Positions 59,378-64,000 of a stretch of DNA of 64,000 nucleotides are shown here, in pieces; position 1 is the first letter of the stretch, and the number at the start of each line of letters is the position of its first letter. Made by a program: the position numbers and the translations under genes. The notes beneath the pieces are model-generated. The model was not told the origin of the DNA. It saw only the letters and a list, made by a program, of their open reading frames with translations, and did not search any database. Origin of the DNA: Alterirhizorhabdus solaris (GTDB taxonomy: Bacteria > Pseudomonadota > Alphaproteobacteria > Sphingomonadales > Sphingomonadaceae); contig NZ_VNIM01000011.1 of assembly GCF_007785815.1 (NCBI RefSeq), forward strand, positions 1-64,000. The letters run 5' to 3'.

Positions 59378-62146
59378 TCAATGCGCGGCGCCCCAGCTGT
59401 GGCCATGGCCGATCTCCACGCCGAGCGGGACGCTGAGCGTTACCATCGGTTCGGCGGCGCCCGCCATCACGGTACGGATCACCGCCGAGGCGGCCTCCAC
59501 CTGATCGGGCGAAAGCTCGAACACCAGTTCGTCGTGCACCTGCAACAGCATCTTCACGTCGGACAGGCCGGCGGCGGTCAGCGCGGCCGGCATCCGCACC
59601 ATCGCGCGCTTGATGATGTCGGCGCTGGTGCCCTGGATCGGCGCGTTGATCGCCTGCCGCTCGGCCGACTGGCGATCGCCCTGCTTCGAGGACTTGATCC
59701 CCGGCAGATGCGTCTTGCGGCCGAACAGGGTGGAGACATAGCCCTTCTCGCGCACCGTCGTCAGCGTCTCGGCGATATAGTCCTTGATGCCGGGAAAGCG
59801 GTCGAAATAGCGGTCGATCATCGCCTGCGCCTCGATCCGGTCCACCCCCAGCCGCCCGGCCAGCCCCCACGACGAGATACCGTAGAGGATCGCGAAGTTG
59901 ATCGTCTTGGCCTTGCCCCGGGTATCGCGATCGACCGTGCCGAACAGTTCCTGTGCGGTGAGTGAATGGATGTCGTCGCCGTTGGCGAAGGCATCGCGCA
60001 GCGCCGGCACGTCGGCCATGTGCGCGGCCAGCCGCAGCTCGATCTGCGAGTAATCCGCCGCCAGCAGCACCTTGCCCGGCGCCGCCACGAACGCCTCGCG
60101 GATGCGGCGGCCCAGCGCGGTGCGGATCGGGATGTTCTGGAGGTTCGGATCGGTCGACGACAACCGCCCGGTCTGCGCGACGGCGAGGCTGAAGGTGGTG
60201 TGCACGCGGCTGGTGGCCGGGTTGATCTGCGCCTGCAACGCATCGGTGTACGTCGATTTCAGCTTCGTCACCTGCCGCCATTCCAGCACCTTGGCGGCGA
60301 TCGGCGCACCCTCCAGCGACAGCCGCTCAAGCTCGTTCATGTCGGTGGAATAGACGCCGGTCTTGCCCTTGCGGCCGCCCTTCAGCCCCAGCCGCTCGAA
60401 CAAGACCTCGCCCAGCTGCTTGGGGCTGCCGATGGTGAACGGGCCGCCGGCCAGCTCGTGCACCTCGCCCTCCAGCCGCGCGATCTCGCCGGCGAACTCG
60501 GCGGACAGGCTCACCAGCCCGGCGCGATCGACGGCGATGCCGGCCGCCTCCATCGCGCCGACCACCGGGATCAGCGGGCGATCGACCAGCTCGTACACCC
60601 GCGTCGCCCCCTCGCGTGCGAGGCGCGGTTTCAGCCGGCGCCACAGGCGGAAGCAGATATCCACGGCCTCGCCGGCATATTCGGTGGCGCGGGGGACCGG
60701 CACCTTGTCGAAGCCGACGGCGTTGCGGCCGGTGCCCGCCACCGCCTTGAAATCGATCGCCTGATGGCCGAGGTGGCGCACGCCGAGATCGCCCGCACCA
60801 TGGCCCGCCAGTCCGGCATCGAGATCGTAGCTGAGCACCATCGTGTCATCTACGGGCGCCAGGGCGATGTCGTTGCGCGCGAGCAGCACGAGATCATATT
60901 TCACGTCCTGCCCGATCTTCATCACGCCGGGGTGTTCGAGCAGCGGCTTCAGTTTCGCCAGCGCCACGTCGCGCGGCAGCTGCACCGGCGGATCGGACAG
61001 CAGATCCTCACCGCTGTGGCCGAGGGGCACGTAGCACGCCTTGCCCGGCGCGACGGCGAGCGCGATGCCGACGAGGTTCGCACGCATCACGTCGGCCACG
61101 TCGGTCTGCGTGTCGATCGCCACCGCACCGCGCGCGACGGCCTCCGCGATCCAGCGATCGAGCGCCTCCTCGGTCACGACCGTCTCGTAGTCGGCATGGA
61201 CGAACGCCGGCTCCTCCTCGGGCGTGGCCGGCGCGGCGGCGGGTTTCGGCGACACGTCGTGCCCGCCGCCCACCTTCATCAGCAGCGTGCGGAAGCCCTG
61301 CTCCTCGAGGAAGGCGCGCAGCGGCTTTGGCGGGATGCCCTTGAGCGCGAGGTCTTCCAGCGGCTCGGGCAGCGGCCGGTCGCACACCAGCCGCACCAGT
61401 TCGCGGCTCAGGCGGGCGTTGTCGGCATGGTCGATCAGCGACTGGCGCAGCTTGGGCTTCTTGATGGTGCCGGCGGCGGCCAGCACGGTCTCCAGATCGC
61501 CATGCTCGTTGATGAGCTGCGCGGCGGTTTTCGGGCCGACGCCGGGCACGCCGGGCACATTGTCCACGCTGTCGCCCATCAGCGCCAGTACGTCGCCCAG
61601 CTTCTCGGGCGGGACACCGAACTTCTCGATCACGTCGGCGCCGTTGAGGCGTCGGTTGTTCATCGTGTCGAGCATGTCGAGGCCGCCATGACGATCGGAC
61701 GGCGGCTCGATCAGCTGCATCAGATCCTTGTCGGACGACACGATCGTCACCTGCCAGCCCGCCGCCAGAGCGGCCCTGGCGTAGCAGGCGATGATATCGT
61801 CCGCCTCCAGCCCCTCGGTCTCGATGCACGGCACGCTGAACGCGCGCGTGGCATCGCGGATCAGCGGGAACTGCGGCAGCAGATCCTCGGGCGGCGGCGG
61901 ACGGTGCGCCTTGTACTTGTCGTACATGTCGTTGCGGAAGGTGTGCGACGAGGCATCGAAGATCACCGCCAGATGCGTCGGCCCGTCGGCGGTGTGGAGA
62001 TCGTCCACCAGCCGCCACAGCATCGTGGTGAACCCATAGACCGCGCCGGCCGGAATACCGTTGCGGTTGGTGAGCGGCGGCAGGCGGTGATAGGCGCGGA
62101 AGATATAGCCCGAGCCGTCGACCAGATAGAGGTGGTTGGTTGCCAT
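59378..62146 (-). CDS. polA: DNA polymerase I; proofreading site looks degenerate
   Basis: A 922-residue repair and Okazaki-fragment polymerase. The 5'-3' exonuclease domain (HLYLVDGSGYIFRAYH, ETEGLEADDIIACYA, LMGDSVDNVPGVPGVG) and the polymerase domain (LLAADYSQIELRLAAHMA, VHDELVFEL) are intact. In the 3'-5' exonuclease domain, the DxE motif reads Asp345-Thr-Gln347, and the aspartate of Y-x3-D is replaced by Ala494 (Tyr490 present). Asp418 in DVKYD remains. Two metal ligands are thus lost, and proofreading is probably weak or absent. The start at 62146 is the standard N-terminus. Confidence 0.96.
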   Translation of the reverse strand: MATNHLYLVDGSGYIFRAYHRLPPLTNRNGIPAGAVYGFTTMLWRLVDDLHTADGPTHLAVIFDASSHTFRNDMYDKYKAHRPPPPEDLLPQFPLIRDATRAFSVPCIETEGLEADDIIACYARAALAAGWQVTIVSSDKDLMQLIEPPSDRHGGLDMLDTMNNRRLNGADVIEKFGVPPEKLGDVLALMGDSVDNVPGVPGVGPKTAAQLINEHGDLETVLAAAGTIKKPKLRQSLIDHADNARLSRELVRLVCDRPLPEPLEDLALKGIPPKPLRAFLEEQGFRTLLMKVGGGHDVSPKPAAAPATPEEEPAFVHADYETVVTEEALDRWIAEAVARGAVAIDTQTDVADVMRANLVGIALAVAPGKACYVPLGHSGEDLLSDPPVQLPRDVALAKLKPLLEHPGVMKIGQDVKYDLVLLARNDIALAPVDDTMVLSYDLDAGLAGHGAGDLGVRHLGHQAIDFKAVAGTGRNAVGFDKVPVPRATEYAGEAVDICFRLWRRLKPRLAREGATRVYELVDRPLIPVVGAMEAAGIAVDRAGLVSLSAEFAGEIARLEGEVHELAGGPFTIGSPKQLGEVLFERLGLKGGRKGKTGVYSTDMNELERLSLEGAPIAAKVLEWRQVTKLKSTYTDALQAQINPATSRVHTTFSLAVAQTGRLSSTDPNLQNIPIRTALGRRIREAFVAAPGKVLLAADYSQIELRLAAHMADVPALRDAFANGDDIHSLTAQELFGTVDRDTRGKAKTINFAILYGISSWGLAGRLGVDRIEAQAMIDRYFDRFPGIKDYIAETLTTVREKGYVSTLFGRKTHLPGIKSSKQGDRQSAERQAINAPIQGTSADIIKRAMVRMPAALTAAGLSDVKMLLQVHDELVFELSPDQVEAASAVIRTVMAGAAEPMVTLSVPLGVEIGHGHSWGAAH

Positions 62147-62315
62147 GCCGCGCCATAGCAGGGGGTTGAGGCCTAGGGCAGACGGAAAGCGGCGGGCCGG
62201 GCAGGGTGGATCAAAAAGGCCGGATCGGACCGTTGGCGATGGCCGGGATTGGTGGGAACCGGACGATTGTATCGGCACGCTGGCGGCCGCGCCGTGGTTC
62301 GGTTAGGCTCCGCTG

Positions 62316-62798
62316 ATGAAGGCGGCGACACGATCACGCAGCATCACTTTGGCAAGCATCAGTCGCTGGAAGTGCGGCCTCGGTGCAGTCTTTGTTCTTG
62401 CACTCGGCATCACTCCGAACCTACCGGGCTTCGGCGACGGGCTAACGCGCTCCGCCTTCTTCTACACTGCTCCGGTCGGGGTGACAGTTCGACTGCTCGC
62501 GTGCGGCGTGCTCCTCTCCGTTGGGTTGGTCCTGCTCGCTGGCGTCGTCCTGTCGTTCATCACATCGCCAAAGGCGGTTTGGATCGATGGCAGTGAACTG
62601 AAGTGGGGGCGCATTGGAACGAAGTGCGTGCCCTTGTCTGATGTAGAAGCGGTCAGCTTCGACGCCGGACTAAATCGAGTCCGATTGGAGCGGCGAGGCG
62701 GTCGGAAACCGGAATATATCCCAACCCTTGGTTTGCGGTCGCAGGATGCACCCGGCACACTCGTTTACAAGCTGCGCGAGCTAATCCGAGAGGTTTGA
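62316..62798 (+). CDS. Low-GC membrane protein of unknown function
   Basis: A 160-residue protein with two hydrophobic helices (about residues 21-36 and 57-82) and a C-terminal PH-like beta-rich domain (AVWIDGSELKWGRIG, PLSDVEAVSFDAG, RVRLERRGGRKPEYI). The family is not identified. GC content and codon use are clearly lower than in polA and nadB on either side, which suggests horizontal gain. The gene is divergent from polA and convergent with nadB. Confidence 0.65.
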   Translation: MKAATRSRSITLASISRWKCGLGAVFVLALGITPNLPGFGDGLTRSAFFYTAPVGVTVRLLACGVLLSVGLVLLAGVVLSFITSPKAVWIDGSELKWGRIGTKCVPLSDVEAVSFDAGLNRVRLERRGGRKPEYIPTLGLRSQDAPGTLVYKLRELIREV

Positions 62799-62836
62799 AA
62801 TGTCGGCAAGTGGGCGAAAGCGGACACTCTCCCCCC

Positions 62837-64000
62837 CTACGGGGTCAGCACCGTATCCTTCGCCACCGCCAGGGTCTCCGGGTAATCCAGCGTGTAGTGC
62901 AGTCCCCGGCTTTCCTTGCGGGCGAGGGCCGAGCGGACGATCAGGTCGGCCACTTCCACCAGGTTGCGCAGCTCAATCAGGTCGGCGGTCACGCGGAAGT
63001 TGCCGTAATAGTCGGCGGTTTCCTTGCGCAGCAGCGCGATGCGGTGCTGCGCGCGTTCCAGCCGCTTGGTGGTCCGCACGATGCCGACGAAATCCCACAT
63101 GAAGCGGCGGATCTCGCGCCAGTTGTGCTGGACGACGACTTCCTCGTCCGAATCGGAGACGCGGCTCTCGTCCCATGCGCGGATCGGCGGCGGGGCGGGC
63201 AGTTCGTCCCAGTGGCGGGCGATGTGGCCGGCCGCCGCCTCGCCGAACACGAAGCATTCGAGCAGCGAGTTCGACGCCAGCCGGTTCGCCCCGTGCAGGC
63301 CGGACTGGGTGCATTCGCCCGCCGCGTACAGGCCGGGCAGGTCGGTGCGGCCCTTGCGATCCACCAGGATGCCGCCGCAGGTATAATGCTGCGCCGGCAC
63401 CACCGGGATCGGCTGGGTGGTGATGTCGATCCCCAGCGTCAGCAGTTTGGCGTGGATGTTGGGGAAGTGGCCGCGCACGAAATCGGCCGGCATGTGGCTG
63501 ATGTCGAGGTGGACGTAGTCCAGCCCGTAGCGCTTGATCTCGGCATCGATCGCGCGCGCCACCACGTCGCGCGGGGCCAGTTCCTCGCGGGGGTCGTAAT
63601 CGGGCATGAAACGGTGGCCGGTGGTGGGGTTCACCAGCCGCCCGCCCTCGCCGCGCACCGCCTCGGTGATGAGGAAGTTCTTGACCTCCAGATTGTACAG
63701 ACAGGTCGGGTGGAACTGCATGAATTCCATGTTCGAGATGCGCGCGCCCGCCCGCCACGCCATCGCGATCCCGTCCCCGGTCGCGCCGCGCGGGGCGGTG
63801 GAATAGAGGTAGGTGCGCCCCGCCCCGCCCGTGGCCAATATGGTCGCGCGCCCGGTGAACAGCTCCACCCGCCCGCTGGCGCGATCGAGCGCGTAGACGC
63901 CGTGGACGTGGCCGTCGCCCGAGTAACGCTCGCCGTGGCGCCCGGTCACGAGGTCGATCACCGCCATGTCGGGCACCAGCGTGATGTTCGGGTTGGCGGC
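62837..64000 (-). CDS. nadB: L-aspartate oxidase, 3' part (5' end outside window)
   Basis: The visible 387 residues are the C-terminal two thirds of the FAD enzyme that oxidises L-aspartate to iminoaspartate for NAD synthesis. Recognisable are ATILATGGAGRTYLYSTAPRG, FMQFHPTCLYN, TEAVRGEGGRLVNP with the substrate-binding Arg region, and the terminal AGECTQSGLHGANRLASNSLLEC. A C-terminal helical domain follows (WDFVGIVRTTKRLERAQ). The frame is open to the right edge, so the start lies beyond 64000. No nadA or nadC is seen in the window. Confidence 0.95.
   Translation of the reverse strand, partial: AANPNITLVPDMAVIDLVTGRHGERYSGDGHVHGVYALDRASGRVELFTGRATILATGGAGRTYLYSTAPRGATGDGIAMAWRAGARISNMEFMQFHPTCLYNLEVKNFLITEAVRGEGGRLVNPTTGHRFMPDYDPREELAPRDVVARAIDAEIKRYGLDYVHLDISHMPADFVRGHFPNIHAKLLTLGIDITTQPIPVVPAQHYTCGGILVDRKGRTDLPGLYAAGECTQSGLHGANRLASNSLLECFVFGEAAAGHIARHWDELPAPPPIRAWDESRVSDSDEEVVVQHNWREIRRFMWDFVGIVRTTKRLERAQHRIALLRKETADYYGNFRVTADLIELRNLVEVADLIVRSALARKESRGLHYTLDYPETLAVAKDTVLTP

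Noticed and set aside
59966-62158. A 730-residue open frame on the plus strand opposite polA
   Set aside because: Antisense shadow of polA, rich in Arg, His and Gln, with no domain.

Overview
The window is high-GC, densely packed chromosomal DNA from an alphaproteobacterium, almost certainly a member of the Sphingomonadaceae (Sphingomonas-like). The main reasons are a serine palmitoyltransferase coupled to its dedicated acyl carrier protein, candidate ceramide synthase, ceramide reductase and lipid hydroxylase genes, a CopA/CopB copper pair, an Fe-S photolyase, and several small protein families common in this group (DUF2256, DUF2093, a Rho-N-like protein, a membrane-anchored helix-hairpin-helix protein). 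I saw no phage, transposase or CRISPR array.

Layout. (1) 1-13,835: end of proB; a chain of sphingolipid-type genes (reductase candidate, acpR, spt, lipid hydroxylase candidate, ceramide synthase candidate) interspersed with ohr, an orphan Pycsar-effector-like membrane protein, a hybrid sensor kinase, a lipid kinase plus Tam41-like nucleotidyltransferase operon, and lptF/lptG. (2) 14,185-22,688: pbpC, galE, copB/copA and an Fe-S photolyase. (3) 22,895-36,122: thirteen co-directional, mostly overlapping genes that start with myo-inositol-phosphate synthase. They also encode an HD protein, a methyltransferase, a Gfo/Idh dehydrogenase, a zinc-ribbon metallo-beta-lactamase-fold protein, a YcaO-family protein, a TIM-barrel isomerase, four glycosyltransferases, a PIG-L deacetylase and a pyruvyl-transferase-like protein. 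I do not recognise this combination as a described pathway, and it is the best candidate for an undescribed system here. (4) 36,201-44,610: CRP-type regulator, hydrolase, MFS exporter coupled to cysK, an ATP-grasp-like protein, acyl-CoA dehydrogenase with its MerR regulator and operator, hisI. (5) 44,658-56,437: two small stress-type proteins, purF-SDR-DUF2256, tRNA-Gly(GCC), a lipoprotein endopeptidase, DUF2093-xseA, purD, HhH protein, CNNM/CorC protein and an OmpA-type lipoprotein. (6) 56,498-64,000: YdjM-type membrane protein, a polysaccharide flippase, a small winged-helix-like protein, polA, a low-GC membrane protein, and the 3' part of nadB, which runs off the window.

How the genes fit together. 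The left part makes envelope lipids. Serine and acyl-AcpR are condensed by Spt, N-acylated by a GNAT-like ceramide synthase, reduced by an NDUFA9-like SDR, and possibly hydroxylated by a Scs7/FA2H-like enzyme. Diacylglycerol is recycled through a lipid kinase and a possible CDP-DAG synthase of the Tam41 type. The central cluster contains enzymes that could make inositol phosphate, oxidise and isomerise a cyclitol, add and deacetylate an amino sugar, and extend a glycan. The roles of the YcaO and MBL proteins there are unknown.

Several intergenic gaps hold dispersed palindromic repeats built around a 14-bp inverted repeat; these gaps otherwise look empty. Start sites were chosen from Shine-Dalgarno spacing, four-base overlaps with upstream genes, and signal-peptide or motif positions. 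Large antisense open frames, typical of GC-rich DNA, were ignored.
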